Shown here: positions 8,884 to 17,915 of the stretch, piece after piece
Layout: each line of letters opens with the position of its first letter
Numbering within the stretch: position 1 is the first letter of the stretch
Assembly (NCBI GenBank): GCA_022768245.1
Contig: JALEMR010000088.1
Location: forward strand, 1-64,000
DNA from: Oscillospiraceae bacterium
GTDB taxonomy: Bacteria > Bacillota > Clostridia > Oscillospirales > Ruminococcaceae
Direction: 5' to 3'
DNA: 64,000 nucleotides
Program-made: the position numbers and the translations under genes
Notes under the pieces: model-generated
The model's database searches: none
What the model was told of the DNA's origin: nothing
The model's input: the letters and a program-made list of their open reading frames with translations, nothing else

Positions 8884-9873
8884 ATGCGTATTCTGGTACT
8901 CGGAGGAGCAGGCTATATCGGCTCCCATACCGCGCTGGAGCTTGTACGCGCAGGGGAAGAGGTAATCATTGCCGATAATCTGGCGACAGGTCATGTTGAG
9001 GCTGTTCCCGAGGGAGCGGTCTTCTGTAAGGGAGATATCCACGACAGGGCTTTTCTTGACAAGCTTTTTGAGGAACATAAGATCGACGCTGTTATCCATT
9101 TCTGCGCTTATTCGCTGGTGGGCGAGAGCGTGACGAATCCTCTGAAATATTATAATAACAATCTCTGCGGCACAGAGGTGCTTCTGGAGTCCATGGTGGC
9201 TCACGGGATAGACAAGATAGTATTTTCGTCCACAGCCGCTACCTATGGCGAGCCTGAAAATATCCCCATTCTTGAGACCGACCGCACCTGCCCCACCAAT
9301 CCCTACGGCGAGACAAAGCTTGCTATGGAGAAGATGTTCCACTGGACAAGCCTTGCTCACGGCATGAGATACGTTTCGCTCCGCTACTTCAATGCCTGCG
9401 GCGCCGACGAAAGCGGCAATATCGGTGAGGACCACAATCCCGAAAGCCATCTTATCCCGCTTATCCTGCAGGTGCCCAACGGCAGGCGTGAGAGCGTGTC
9501 CATATTCGGCACCGACTACGATACCCCCGACGGCACATGTATCCGTGATTATATCCATGTCACCGACCTTGCACAGGCGCATATCCTCGCCGTTAAGTAT
9601 CTTGCGAAGGGTGGAGAGAGCAATATCTTCAATCTCGGAAACGGCATAGGCTATTCCGTCAGAGAAGTTATCGAGACCGCAAGAAAGGTGACGGGTCACC
9701 CCATTCCCGCTGTGGAGACTCCCCGCCGCGCAGGAGACCCTGCCCGTCTGGTAGCGTCCAGCGAAAAGGCGAAGTCCGTCCTCGGCTGGAAGCCCGAACA
9801 CGCAAGCTTGGAGGAGATCATCGCCAGCGCATGGAAGTGGCACGAGGGTCATCCCAACGGCTACAACGGTTAA
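8884..9873 (+). CDS. galE: UDP-glucose 4-epimerase
   Basis: A 329-residue extended short-chain dehydrogenase. The NAD-binding GGAGYIGSHT is at residues 7-16, the catalytic Thr/Ser region is SSTAATYG, and the YGETK motif supplies the catalytic Tyr and Lys near residue 144. It interconverts UDP-glucose and UDP-galactose for the Leloir pathway and for surface glycans. SD GGAGG at 8872-8876 gives the usual spacing to ATG 8884. No other gal gene is adjacent. Confidence 0.95.
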   Translation: MRILVLGGAGYIGSHTALELVRAGEEVIIADNLATGHVEAVPEGAVFCKGDIHDRAFLDKLFEEHKIDAVIHFCAYSLVGESVTNPLKYYNNNLCGTEVLLESMVAHGIDKIVFSSTAATYGEPENIPILETDRTCPTNPYGETKLAMEKMFHWTSLAHGMRYVSLRYFNACGADESGNIGEDHNPESHLIPLILQVPNGRRESVSIFGTDYDTPDGTCIRDYIHVTDLAQAHILAVKYLAKGGESNIFNLGNGIGYSVREVIETARKVTGHPIPAVETPRRAGDPARLVASSEKAKSVLGWKPEHASLEEIIASAWKWHEGHPNGYNG

Positions 9874-9932
9874 CAGTGATGTCATTTGATACGATGTTTC
9901 TTTATTACTGTTCACTGTCAGCTGTAAAACGG
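9871..9932 (+). repeat. Heptamer-like tract and small inverted repeat after galE
   Basis: The stop lies in TAACAGT. At 9905-9932 are TTACTGT, TCACTGT, CAGCTGT, AAAACGG in 7-bp phase. AACAGTGAT (9872-9880) can pair with ATTACTGTT (9904-9912). Confidence 0.45.
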
Positions 9933-9987
9933 AAAGCCGTAATTCTTGCTGAACAACTATAATTTTTGAGGGGAGGAATTGATTCTT

Positions 9988-10656
9988 TTGAAGATACGTA
10001 AAATATTAGCGCTGTTATGCACCGCTGTTATCGGAATGCTTTCGCTTACCGCCTGCGGCGATGAGGAAGAGGTCCCCGAGTCCGAATATGCGGGCGTTCT
10101 TACGAAGATACGCCTTGGAATGCCCCAGAGCAAGGTACTTGCGCTTAATAATCAGAACGAGGTCTATTACGAAAGCGACTCCGAGATATGGTGCATCAAC
10201 GCAGATACCGATATAATGGAAATGAAGGAGCTTATCCCGTCGGACAGCCAGTATTATTACTGCGACGATTCGGTCATCACCTACCGGTTTGATTTCGACG
10301 AGGCGAAAAACGATTATCTCCTTAACGGCTACACCGAGGAGGCAGTCTGCCTTATCGACAGGGAGACCGCAGAGGAATACTATGAGAAAAAGCTTGCCGA
10401 GCTGGCAAAGAAATACGGAGTTACCGATTATGTGACCACTCAGAAGGGCACCGAGAACGTGGATATGGTCTTAGAGCTTGAAACGCCCATGACCCTTTCC
10501 AGCTTTACCGTTACAACGACAATGACCTATACATACGATACCGTTGACGGCGTGGACGGCTACTACTGCACTCACTTCAAGATAGATATCGAAGAGCTTT
10601 CAAACAAGACTGCTGTTGCAGTGGGCGGAGTTACCGAGGCTGCGGCGGAGGAGTAA
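9988..10656 (+). CDS. Putative lipoprotein of unknown function
   Basis: About 222 residues from TTG 9988, chosen because GGGGAGG (9970-9976) then sits 11 nt upstream; TTG 9979 is too close. A hydrophobic signal ends in the lipobox LTAC, and an acidic linker follows. The body is a mixed alpha/beta domain containing LGMPQSKVLALN, which resembles repeats in SmpA/OmlA-like or other small secreted proteins, but I do not recognise a family with confidence. The C-terminus is Ala/Glu-rich. Probably cell-surface, transcribed alone, and ending at a strong shared terminator. Confidence 0.75.
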   Translation: MKIRKILALLCTAVIGMLSLTACGDEEEVPESEYAGVLTKIRLGMPQSKVLALNNQNEVYYESDSEIWCINADTDIMEMKELIPSDSQYYYCDDSVITYRFDFDEAKNDYLLNGYTEEAVCLIDRETAEEYYEKKLAELAKKYGVTDYVTTQKGTENVDMVLELETPMTLSSFTVTTTMTYTYDTVDGVDGYYCTHFKIDIEELSNKTAVAVGGVTEAAAEE

Positions 10657-10694
10657 TATTTCCCGCTGCCCGCATATCCGTCTTTGAACAGAAA

Positions 10695-10750
10695 AACAAA
10701 ATGTGCCCGACAAATACAGCTTCGTATTTGTCGGGCACATTTTGTTTTAT
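10695..10750. terminator. Very strong bidirectional terminator
   Basis: A 23-bp perfect stem (10695-10717 with 10724-10746) with the 6-nt loop AGCTTC, T-rich on both outer sides. It separates the lipoprotein gene from convergent clpB. Confidence 0.93.
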
Positions 10751-10751
10751 T

Positions 10752-13349
10752 TTAGCAGGTTACGGTCAGCTTTCCGTCAGCAGTGTCCACCTTAAGCGTG
10801 GTGAAGGGCTCCAGATCCTCGGCGATTATCTTCTTTGCAATGAGAGTTTCCAGCTTGCTCTGGATAAATCTCTTAAGAGGTCTTGCGCCATAGATGGGGT
10901 CGTAGCCGTTTTCGGCGATGTATTCCTTCGCCTCGTCGGTGACCTCAAGGTCAAGCTGCTTGCCCTTTAAGCGACCCTTTAGATCCTTCAGCATAAGGTC
11001 GATGATAGGATATATCTCCTTCTTGGACAGCGGCTTGTAGAACACTATCTCGTCTAAGCGGTTCAAAAATTCGGGACGGAACTTGCTCTTGAGCAGCTTC
11101 TGAACGTTTTCCCTTGCTTCCTCGGATATCTCGCCGTCTTCGCCGATTCCCTCAAGGATATAATCCGAGCCCAGATTCGATGTGAGAATGATTATGGTGT
11201 TCTTGAAATCCACGGTCCTGCCCTGGGAATCGGTGATGCGTCCGTCGTCCAGCACCTGCAGCAGCACGTTGAAGATATCGGGGTGAGCCTTTTCCACCGC
11301 GTCGAAAAGCACGACGGCATAGGGCTTGCGGCGCACTGCTTCGGTGAGCTGTCCGCCTTCCTCGTAGCCCACATATCCCGGAGGCGCTCCTATCAGACGG
11401 CTGACGGAGTGCTTTTCCATATACTCGGTCATATCTATGCGGACGATGTTCTTTTCATCGTCAAAAAGCGCCTGTGCAAGAGCCTTTGCAAGCTCTGTCT
11501 TGCCGACGCCCGTGGGTCCCATGAACAGGAACGAGCCCAGCGGACGGTTAGGATTCTGTATTCCCGCACGGCTGCGGAGGATAGACTCCGTGACCTTGGT
11601 AACGGCTTCGTCCTGACCGATAACTCTCTCGTGGAGGATATTCTCCAGCGACATGAGCTTTTCGCGTTCGCCCTCCATGAGCTTGGTAACGGGGATACCC
11701 GTCCATCTGCCCACGATACGGGCGATCTCCTCGTCGGTGACCTTGTCTCGGAGCAGACTGTTTCCCTTATTTTTCTCGGCGGCGTCCTCGGCTTCTTCAA
11801 GCTCCTTGCGCAGCTGGGGCAGCTTGCCGTATTTCAGCTCTGCCAGCTTGTCAAGGTCGTAGCCACGCTCTGCGGAGGCTATCTCGCCGTTGGTCTTTTC
11901 TATTTCCTCGCGGAGGGTCTGCACTCTTGCGATAGATGATTTCTCGGCTTCCCAGCCTGCCTTCATCTCATTGAATTCCGCCCGCAGGTCTGCAAGCTCC
12001 TTCTGAGTTTCCGCAAGGCTTTCCTTGGAGAGCTTGTCCTCCTCCTTTTTGAGAGCAGTCTCCTCTATCTCCTTCTGCATTATCCTGCGGGAGATATCGT
12101 CCAGCTCGGTGGGCATGGAGTTCATCTCGGTGCGTATCAGCGCGCAGGCCTCGTCCACCAGGTCGATAGCCTTATCGGGCAGGAAACGGTCGGAAATATA
12201 TCTGTTTGAAAGCACAGCCGCCGTGATGAGGGCGCTGTCCTGTATCTTTACTCCGTGGAACACCTCGTAGCGCTCTTTGAGTCCTCTTAGGATAGTGATG
12301 GTATCCTCGACGGTAGGCTCGGGGACGGTCACGGGCTGGAAACGTCTTTCAAGGGCAGGGTCCTTTTCGATATACAGATGATATTCGTTGAGGGTAGTCG
12401 CGCCGATACAGTGGAGCTCGCCGCGGGCAAGCATGGGCTTTAACAGATTTCCCGCGTCCATAGCGCCGTCGGTCTTGCCTGCACCGACGATAGTGTGGAG
12501 CTCGTCTATGAAGAGGATTATCTTTCCCTCGGACTTTTTGACCTCGTTGAGTACGGCTTTCAGACGCTCTTCAAATTCGCCTCTGAACTTTGCGCCCGAA
12601 ATGAGCGCGCCCATATCCAGCGAGAACAGCTTTCTGTCCTTAAGATTGTCGGGGACGTCTCCGCGGACTATACGCTGCGCCAGACCCTCGGCAATGGCAG
12701 TCTTTCCGACGCCCGGCTCACCGATGAGAACGGGGTTGTTCTTGGTCTTTCTGGAAAGTATGCGGATAACGTTTCGTATCTCGGTATCTCGTCCGATAAC
12801 GGGGTCAAGCTTGTTGTTCTTGGCAAGCGCCACAAGGTCCTGACCGTATTTCTTGAGAACGTCGTAGGTGTCCTCGGGGGAATCGTTGGTGACCCGCTGA
12901 TTTCCTCTGACCTCGGAAAGCGCCTTGAGGAACGCATTTTTATCTATGCCGTAGGACTTGAACAGCTTTTTGAGCTTGTCGCCGCCGTCGGAGAGTATCC
13001 CCATGAAAAGGTGCTCCACGGACACATACTCGTCGCCCATACGCTTTGCCTCCGCCTCTGCGGCGTTGAAGCAGCGCTCACAGTCGGTGGAGATGTATAC
13101 GGTGTTCATATCTCTTCCGCTGCCTGTAACGCGGGGAATTTCCTCGATAAGCTTTTCGGTCTGTGCCTTTACAGTGTCCGGCTCTGCGCCCAGCTTTGAA
13201 ATAAGCTGCGGGATAAGTCCGTTTTCCTGATCCACAAGTGCGTACAGCATGTGCTCGGGAGCGATATTCATATTCTGATATTCTATCGCCTTGCTCTGAG
13301 CCGCGTCCACAGCCTCCAGTGATTTTTTTGTAAGCTTCTGCATATTCAT
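10752..13349 (-). CDS. clpB: ATP-dependent disaggregase ClpB
   Basis: An 865-residue Hsp100 chaperone. The N-terminal Clp repeat domain spans about residues 1-150. AAA-1 has Walker [10 protein letters not shown], then comes the coiled-coil M domain (Glu/Lys-rich, about 400-525) typical of ClpB rather than ClpA/C, then AAA-2 with Walker [10 protein letters not shown]. In AAA-2 the Walker B acidic position reads [12 protein letters not shown] where most ClpBs have VVLLDEIEKAHP, so the canonical DE is DA. It should act with DnaK to thread aggregated proteins. ATG 13349 follows AAAGGAGG at 8 nt. No CIRCE element is visible; a 12-unit heptamer tract lies just upstream. Confidence 0.95.
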   Translation of the reverse strand: MNMQKLTKKSLEAVDAAQSKAIEYQNMNIAPEHMLYALVDQENGLIPQLISKLGAEPDTVKAQTEKLIEEIPRVTGSGRDMNTVYISTDCERCFNAAEAEAKRMGDEYVSVEHLFMGILSDGGDKLKKLFKSYGIDKNAFLKALSEVRGNQRVTNDSPEDTYDVLKKYGQDLVALAKNNKLDPVIGRDTEIRNVIRILSRKTKNNPVLIGEPGVGKTAIAEGLAQRIVRGDVPDNLKDRKLFSLDMGALISGAKFRGEFEERLKAVLNEVKKSEGKIILFIDELHTIVGAGKTDGAMDAGNLLKPMLARGELHCIGATTLNEYHLYIEKDPALERRFQPVTVPEPTVEDTITILRGLKERYEVFHGVKIQDSALITAAVLSNRYISDRFLPDKAIDLVDEACALIRTEMNSMPTELDDISRRIMQKEIEETALKKEEDKLSKESLAETQKELADLRAEFNEMKAGWEAEKSSIARVQTLREEIEKTNGEIASAERGYDLDKLAELKYGKLPQLRKELEEAEDAAEKNKGNSLLRDKVTDEEIARIVGRWTGIPVTKLMEGEREKLMSLENILHERVIGQDEAVTKVTESILRSRAGIQNPNRPLGSFLFMGPTGVGKTELAKALAQALFDDEKNIVRIDMTEYMEKHSVSRLIGAPPGYVGYEEGGQLTEAVRRKPYAVVLFDAVEKAHPDIFNVLLQVLDDGRITDSQGRTVDFKNTIIILTSNLGSDYILEGIGEDGEISEEARENVQKLLKSKFRPEFLNRLDEIVFYKPLSKKEIYPIIDLMLKDLKGRLKGKQLDLEVTDEAKEYIAENGYDPIYGARPLKRFIQSKLETLIAKKIIAEDLEPFTTLKVDTADGKLTVTC

Positions 13350-13371
13350 ATAGATGTCCTCCTTTTGTATG

Positions 13372-13455
13372 TTAGCTATTAGCGATTAGTGATTAGCTAT
13401 TAGCGTTGGCAGTCCGTAATCCATAGCTGATAGCTGTTTGCTAATTGCAATTAGC
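13372..13455. repeat. 12-unit heptamer tract upstream of clpB
   Basis: 84 bp in exact 7-bp phase: TTAGCTA, TTAGCGA, TTAGTGA, TTAGCTA, TTAGCGT, four degenerate or shifted units, then TGTTTGC, TAATTGC, AATTAGC. It lies in the clpB 5' region, directly before its SD. Confidence 0.75.
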
Positions 13456-13547
13456 TTCTTATTTGTCAACTATTATGATAACACAAATAATTGAAAGAAA
13501 AAGTACAGCATGGTAACAATTGATGAAATATTTGTGAAAACTATTTG

Positions 13548-13582
13548 AAACAGCTAACAGCTAATAGCTAATTGCTAATCGC
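13548..13582. repeat. 5-unit heptamer tract after the Gfo/Idh gene
   Basis: Units AAACAGC, TAACAGC, TAATAGC, TAATTGC, TAATCGC in exact phase, 9 nt beyond the stop codon of the minus-strand gene at 13591. Confidence 0.8.
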
Positions 13583-13590
13583 AAAGACGC

Positions 13591-14589
13591 TCACTCTTCC
13601 GGGTATGAAAATCCCCACTGCTCACGGCAGCTGTCCATTATCTTCATAACGGCTTCGGTGTCGCACTGCTTTACCAGCGGGCTTTCCGTGAGCCCCTCCG
13701 AAAGGCAGCGCATCGCTTCCCGTATCTCGTATTCGTAGCCGTTGATGTCGTTTTGGTATTCGAAGCGGTCCAGCTCAATGCCGTTCTTGTCATAGAGGGT
13801 CACTCCGCAGGACCATACAAATCCGCTGTCGAAGAGGATAAAGCCGTCGGTGCCGATGACAGAAGCGGAATTGTCCGAGCATATCTGCATGCTTGCCGTC
13901 ACCGACGCATGAGAGCCGTCCGCATAGGTCAGGTGGATAAGGTCGGTAAGGTCGATGCCCATATCGCCCATGACTGCGGAGCTTGTTATCTCGCAGGGAT
14001 AGTTTCCCAGAAAATCTGCCGCAAGGGTCAGCGGATATACCGCAAGGTCAAGCAGAGAGCCTCCGCCGCAGTCGAGTCTGAAAAGTCTGCTGTTCATATC
14101 CACGGGGACGGTGTTGCAGAAATCCGCCTTGACAGCCTTTGCTTTGCCTATCCTGCCCGACTGCACCCATTCCTTTGCCTTAAGGTAGGAGGGACGGCAT
14201 TTAAGCCACATCGCCTCCATGAAGAAAAGCCGCTTTTCTCGTGCAAGGGTGAGTATATCGTCCAGCTGCCACTGATTGAGGGTCACCGATTTTTCGCAGA
14301 GGACGTTCTTTCCGCGGCGCAGACAGAGCATCACATCATCGTAGTGGCTGCTCATGGGAGTGGCTATGTATACGATATCCACCTCGGGATCGGCGGCGAG
14401 GAGCTCATAGCTTCCGTACGCTTTTTTAAAGCCGTACTTTTCGGCAAAAGCTTTTGCCTTTTCCTCGCTGCGGGAGGAGATTACGCACAGCTCGGCATTC
14501 TCGCACTTTGACAGTGCGTCGGAGAAGGTGTGTGCTATCGCTCCCGTGCCGAAGATCCCCCAGCGTATTTTTTTCATATATCCGATCAT
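13591..14589 (-). CDS. Gfo/Idh/MocA-family NAD(P)-dependent oxidoreductase
   Basis: A 332-residue protein with an N-terminal Rossmann fold (GIFGTGAIAHTF, near residue 11) and a Gfo/Idh/MocA C-terminal domain. The usual EKP motif reads EKS (about residue 98). It resembles trans-dihydrobenzene-diol or sugar dehydrogenases of this family; substrate unknown. Start may be ATG 14589 or ATG 14577 (MKKIRWGIFG), which fits the family N-terminus better. It has its own promoter and is divergent from the GGDEF gene. Confidence 0.88.
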   Translation of the reverse strand: MIGYMKKIRWGIFGTGAIAHTFSDALSKCENAELCVISSRSEEKAKAFAEKYGFKKAYGSYELLAADPEVDIVYIATPMSSHYDDVMLCLRRGKNVLCEKSVTLNQWQLDDILTLAREKRLFFMEAMWLKCRPSYLKAKEWVQSGRIGKAKAVKADFCNTVPVDMNSRLFRLDCGGGSLLDLAVYPLTLAADFLGNYPCEITSSAVMGDMGIDLTDLIHLTYADGSHASVTASMQICSDNSASVIGTDGFILFDSGFVWSCGVTLYDKNGIELDRFEYQNDINGYEYEIREAMRCLSEGLTESPLVKQCDTEAVMKIMDSCREQWGFSYPEE

Positions 14590-14622
14590 TCCTTCCTTTT
14601 TCCGAATTAATGCTATACTTCT

Positions 14623-14650
14623 ATTATATCATTTTGATAAAATAAGTCAA
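14623..14650 (-). promoter_or_regulatory. Promoter of the Gfo/Idh gene
   Basis: On the minus strand, TTGACT (14650-14645), a 16-nt spacer and TATAAT (14628-14623). Confidence 0.7.
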
Positions 14651-14707
14651 TATTTTTTGTACGCGCTAACGAAAATTTTAAAATATGGATTTTTTAACGA
14701 CGGAAGC

Positions 14708-14736
14708 TTGAAATCTGCCGAAAAATATTGTATAAT
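14708..14736 (+). promoter_or_regulatory. Promoter of the GGDEF gene and hisA
   Basis: TTGAAA at 14708-14713, a 17-nt spacer and TATAAT at 14731-14736. Confidence 0.8.
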
Positions 14737-14799
14737 GTATACAAGTGAGTATTGCCCGACTTGTGTGAAAGAATTTCGGAAAAAGGAGCTGTATTATAA

Positions 14800-17094
14800 A
14801 TGGACAACAGACTTACGATCGGACTTATGATACATCATCTGGAAAACGACTACTCCAGACCGATAGTAAAGGGTGCGTCTGAAGCGGCAGAGGATCTTGA
14901 TGTCAATATTATCTTTTTCCCGGGCAGGTCTCTGGGAGGGGATTATTTTGACCGCAAGCATACGGTCTATGAATATCAGAACAATGTTCTGTATAATTAT
15001 GCAAGACCCGGCGTCCTTGACGGAGCTATCATTTCCGCCGCAACTATAGGACAGTTTATCTCCAATGAGGAATTCAAGGGCTTTGTGGATCAGTTTGAGG
15101 GAATGCCCGTACTCACTCTCGAAAACGAGGTCAGGGGATATCCCTGCCTGCGCTACGGCAGCGACGGCATCAAGCTGATAATCGATCATCTTGTGTCCGA
15201 GCACGACTGCAAAAATATAGCCTTCGTCAGCGGTCCCAAGAACAACAAGGACGCTCAGTCCAGATTACAGGCGTACCGCGAGGCAATGCTGGAAAACGAT
15301 CTCGAATACGACGAGTCTATGATAGCTTACGGCAACTTCTCCGAATACTCCGAACAGGCAGTGCTTGATCTTCTCGATAACTGCGGCAGAAGGCTTGACG
15401 CTATCTGCTTTGCCAACGACCAGATGTGCATCGGCGGCTATAAGGCTGTCCGCAGCAGAGGTCTTGAACCGGGAAGGGATATCATCATAACCGGCTACGA
15501 TGATTCCGAGGTGGCTATGAGCCTTATGCCCATGCTCACCACCGTCAGGGCGGACGCGGCTATACTGGGTTACGCCGCCGTTGAAAGGCTCGTGAAGTGG
15601 ATAAGGAGCGGCAAGGCGCCCGCCAGCGAGGAGCTGCAGTCGGGACTTGTGATAAGAAGCTCCTGCGGCTGCGGCATGATCACGGGCGACAGCTCAAGGC
15701 TAAGCGCTATCGTGAAGAATATGTCCACCGAAGAGACCGCCCGCACTATCGTCAATATCCTTGCGGGAACGGACGTAAGCGCCAAGGGAAAGCATGTCCG
15801 TGAGAAAATGTCCTCCTTCTTTGCCAAGGTGTTCACCGCTTCGGCAGGGGGCGGAGAGCTTCCCGAAGCAAAGCTTATCGGCGAGTTCAAGGAGGTTCTC
15901 GATGAAAATGTGAATATCCTCGGACATGATGTTATATTAAGTATGCTCGACGCGTCGGAGAGGATTTGCATGGGTCTGGTGGGGAATATCCACTCCAAGC
16001 AGATAAAGGTCATCCATCTTTTTGAACAGTTCAACCGCGCAGTCACCGACTTTATGCTGAGCTGGTTCTATGTCCGTCAGGCGGACGATTCGCTCTGTAC
16101 CTTCCTCATAAGCAATATCGCCAAGGATATGATAATGTTCATGGAGGACGAGGAACAGTGCTTCAATTCCATAACCAACAATCTTCACAGGATACATGTG
16201 CGCAGCTCGTACATCTACGTGTATGAGAAGCCTATCATAAATCCCCCCAACTCCCAGTGGGAGCAGCCCGAGAAGCTGTATCTCAAATCCTATCATGTGG
16301 GAGATATGCTCTATACGCTTAAGGGCGACGACCAGATAATACCCTGGAAGGAATACGCAAACAACAGATATTCTCCCGAAAATACACGGCGCACCCTGGT
16401 GCTTTCGCCGCTGTACAGCAACGAGGAGCAGTACGGTCTGATGCTCTGCGACCTTGACCCCGAGTATTTCCAGTTCGTGTATTCCACCGCGCCGCAGGTC
16501 TGCACGGCTATCAAGCTGACGGGACTTGTAAAGCGGCTGGAGGGCTCTATACAGCTTATCCAGAATAAGAATACCATGCTCAACAAGATATCCATGTCCG
16601 ACGAGCTCACGGGAGTATTCAACCGCCGCGGCTTCTACAAATACGCCGACGACGTTATCCATAACGAGGTCAACAAGGGCAGAGTGGGCGTGCTGATTTT
16701 CGGCGACCTTGACAATCTGAAAAAGATAAACGATACCTTCGGCCATGACGAGGGAGATTATGCTATCCGTACTTCGGCAGTTTATCTGAAAAAGGCTCTG
16801 CGGGATTCGGATATCGTGGCACGCATAGGCGGAGACGAATTTGCTGCATTTGCGGTTGTTACGCCCGAAATGGCGGGTATCATCAAGGATATCCCTCCGA
16901 GGATAAAGGCAATCGCCGCCGAGCATAACAAGCAGTCGGAAAAGCCATATAACGTCTGCATGAGCGTGGGCATATATACCTTCGAGTGCGGTGCGGACAT
17001 AAGCATACGCGATTACATGGATAAGGCGGATTCCGCGCTGTACAAGGACAAAAAGAACAAGGACCCCGACATTATGAAAAAAACGGAGAACTGA
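14800..17094 (+). CDS. Diguanylate cyclase with LacI/periplasmic-binding-like sensor domain
   Basis: A 764-residue soluble protein with no signal peptide or membrane segment. Residues 1-290 are a LacI-type ligand-binding fold without the HTH (TIGLMIHH... at the start, DAICFANDQMCIGGYKA, IIITGYDDSEVAMSLMPMLTTVR). A long helical middle region of unknown fold follows. The C-terminal GGDEF domain starts at DELTGVFNRRGF (about residue 602) and has an intact RIGGDEFAAF with an upstream RxxD I-site (RDSD). It should make c-di-GMP in response to a small cytoplasmic ligand, perhaps a sugar; the ligand is inference. hisA starts 2 nt after its stop, so the two are co-transcribed. Confidence 0.9.
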   Translation: MDNRLTIGLMIHHLENDYSRPIVKGASEAAEDLDVNIIFFPGRSLGGDYFDRKHTVYEYQNNVLYNYARPGVLDGAIISAATIGQFISNEEFKGFVDQFEGMPVLTLENEVRGYPCLRYGSDGIKLIIDHLVSEHDCKNIAFVSGPKNNKDAQSRLQAYREAMLENDLEYDESMIAYGNFSEYSEQAVLDLLDNCGRRLDAICFANDQMCIGGYKAVRSRGLEPGRDIIITGYDDSEVAMSLMPMLTTVRADAAILGYAAVERLVKWIRSGKAPASEELQSGLVIRSSCGCGMITGDSSRLSAIVKNMSTEETARTIVNILAGTDVSAKGKHVREKMSSFFAKVFTASAGGGELPEAKLIGEFKEVLDENVNILGHDVILSMLDASERICMGLVGNIHSKQIKVIHLFEQFNRAVTDFMLSWFYVRQADDSLCTFLISNIAKDMIMFMEDEEQCFNSITNNLHRIHVRSSYIYVYEKPIINPPNSQWEQPEKLYLKSYHVGDMLYTLKGDDQIIPWKEYANNRYSPENTRRTLVLSPLYSNEEQYGLMLCDLDPEYFQFVYSTAPQVCTAIKLTGLVKRLEGSIQLIQNKNTMLNKISMSDELTGVFNRRGFYKYADDVIHNEVNKGRVGVLIFGDLDNLKKINDTFGHDEGDYAIRTSAVYLKKALRDSDIVARIGGDEFAAFAVVTPEMAGIIKDIPPRIKAIAAEHNKQSEKPYNVCMSVGIYTFECGADISIRDYMDKADSALYKDKKNKDPDIMKKTEN

Positions 17095-17096
17095 AA

Positions 17097-17864
17097 ATGA
17101 GATTTCGTCCATGCATTGATATACATAACGGCAGAGTGAAGCAGATAGTCGGAGGAAGCCTTTCCGACAAGAACAGCTTTGCCGAGGAAAACTACGTTTC
17201 CGAATACGACGGCGGATATTATGCCCGCCTTTATAAAAGCAGAGGGCTTTCGGGAGGGCATATCATTATGCTGAATCCCGCAGGTTCGGAGTATTACGAG
17301 GCGGACAAAAAGCAGGCGTTTTCCGCGCTGTCCGAGTACAGAGGCGGCATGCAGATAGGCGGCGGGATAACTGCCGAAAATGCCGCGGAGTTTCTGGAAG
17401 CGGGAGCAAGCCATGTCATCGTCACGTCCTATGTTTTCAAGGACGGGGAGATATCCTTCGAGCGGCTGGAAAAGCTGAAAGCCGCGGCGGGAAGGGAGCA
17501 TCTTGTGCTGGACCTGTCCTGTCGGAAGCGGGACGGGGAGTATTATATCGTCACCGACCGCTGGCAGAAATTCACCGAGGTGACCGTCAATAAGGCTTCG
17601 CTGGAAATGCTGTCCTCCTGCTGCGATGAATTCCTTGTCCACGCCGTGGACGCGGAGGGCAAGGCTAAAGGTATCGAGGAAAACATAGCCGCCGTGCTGG
17701 GAGAGCTTACGGAGATACCCTCCACCTATGCAGGCGGTATCGGCTCCTATGAGGATATCGAGAAGCTGCGCATTCTCGGAAAGGGTCATGTGGACTTTAC
17801 CGTGGGACGCGCGCTGGATATATTCGGAGGAAGCCTGTCCTTTGAGCGGCTTTCGGCTTTATAA
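17097..17864 (+). CDS. hisA: Phosphoribosylformimino-5-aminoimidazole carboxamide ribotide isomerase, eukaryotic type (HIS6-like)
   Basis: A 255-residue TIM barrel. The sequence is of the fungal/plant branch, not the usual bacterial HisA: CIDIHNGRVKQIVGGSL near the start, YYARLYKSRGLSGGHII, QIGGGI, VIVTSYVFKDG, LVLDLSCRK, and the end VDFTVGRALDIFGG all match yeast His6 motifs. The enzyme opens the ribose of ProFAR to PRFAR in histidine synthesis. No other his gene is nearby; it sits 2 nt behind the GGDEF gene. The clade suggests ancient transfer, which a tree could test. Confidence 0.9.
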   Translation: MRFRPCIDIHNGRVKQIVGGSLSDKNSFAEENYVSEYDGGYYARLYKSRGLSGGHIIMLNPAGSEYYEADKKQAFSALSEYRGGMQIGGGITAENAAEFLEAGASHVIVTSYVFKDGEISFERLEKLKAAAGREHLVLDLSCRKRDGEYYIVTDRWQKFTEVTVNKASLEMLSSCCDEFLVHAVDAEGKAKGIEENIAAVLGELTEIPSTYAGGIGSYEDIEKLRILGKGHVDFTVGRALDIFGGSLSFERLSAL

Positions 17865-17877
17865 CTGTAAAAAACAT

Positions 17878-17912
17878 GCAGCGGCTGTCCTTCACAGGCA
17901 GCCGCTGCTTTA
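17878..17912. terminator. Bidirectional terminator between hisA and the S1-domain gene
   Basis: A 10-bp stem, GCAGCGGCTG (17878-17887) with CAGCCGCTGC (17899-17908). A T-rich run follows, and an A-run at 17868-17874 serves the opposite strand. Confidence 0.85.
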
Positions 17913-17915
17913 TCA

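Noticed and set aside
13350-13590. CIRCE or CtsR operator before clpB
   Set aside because: Neither the TTAGCACTC/GAGTGCTAA pair nor the GGTCAAA tandem is present; the 7-bp periodicity here is of a different sequence.
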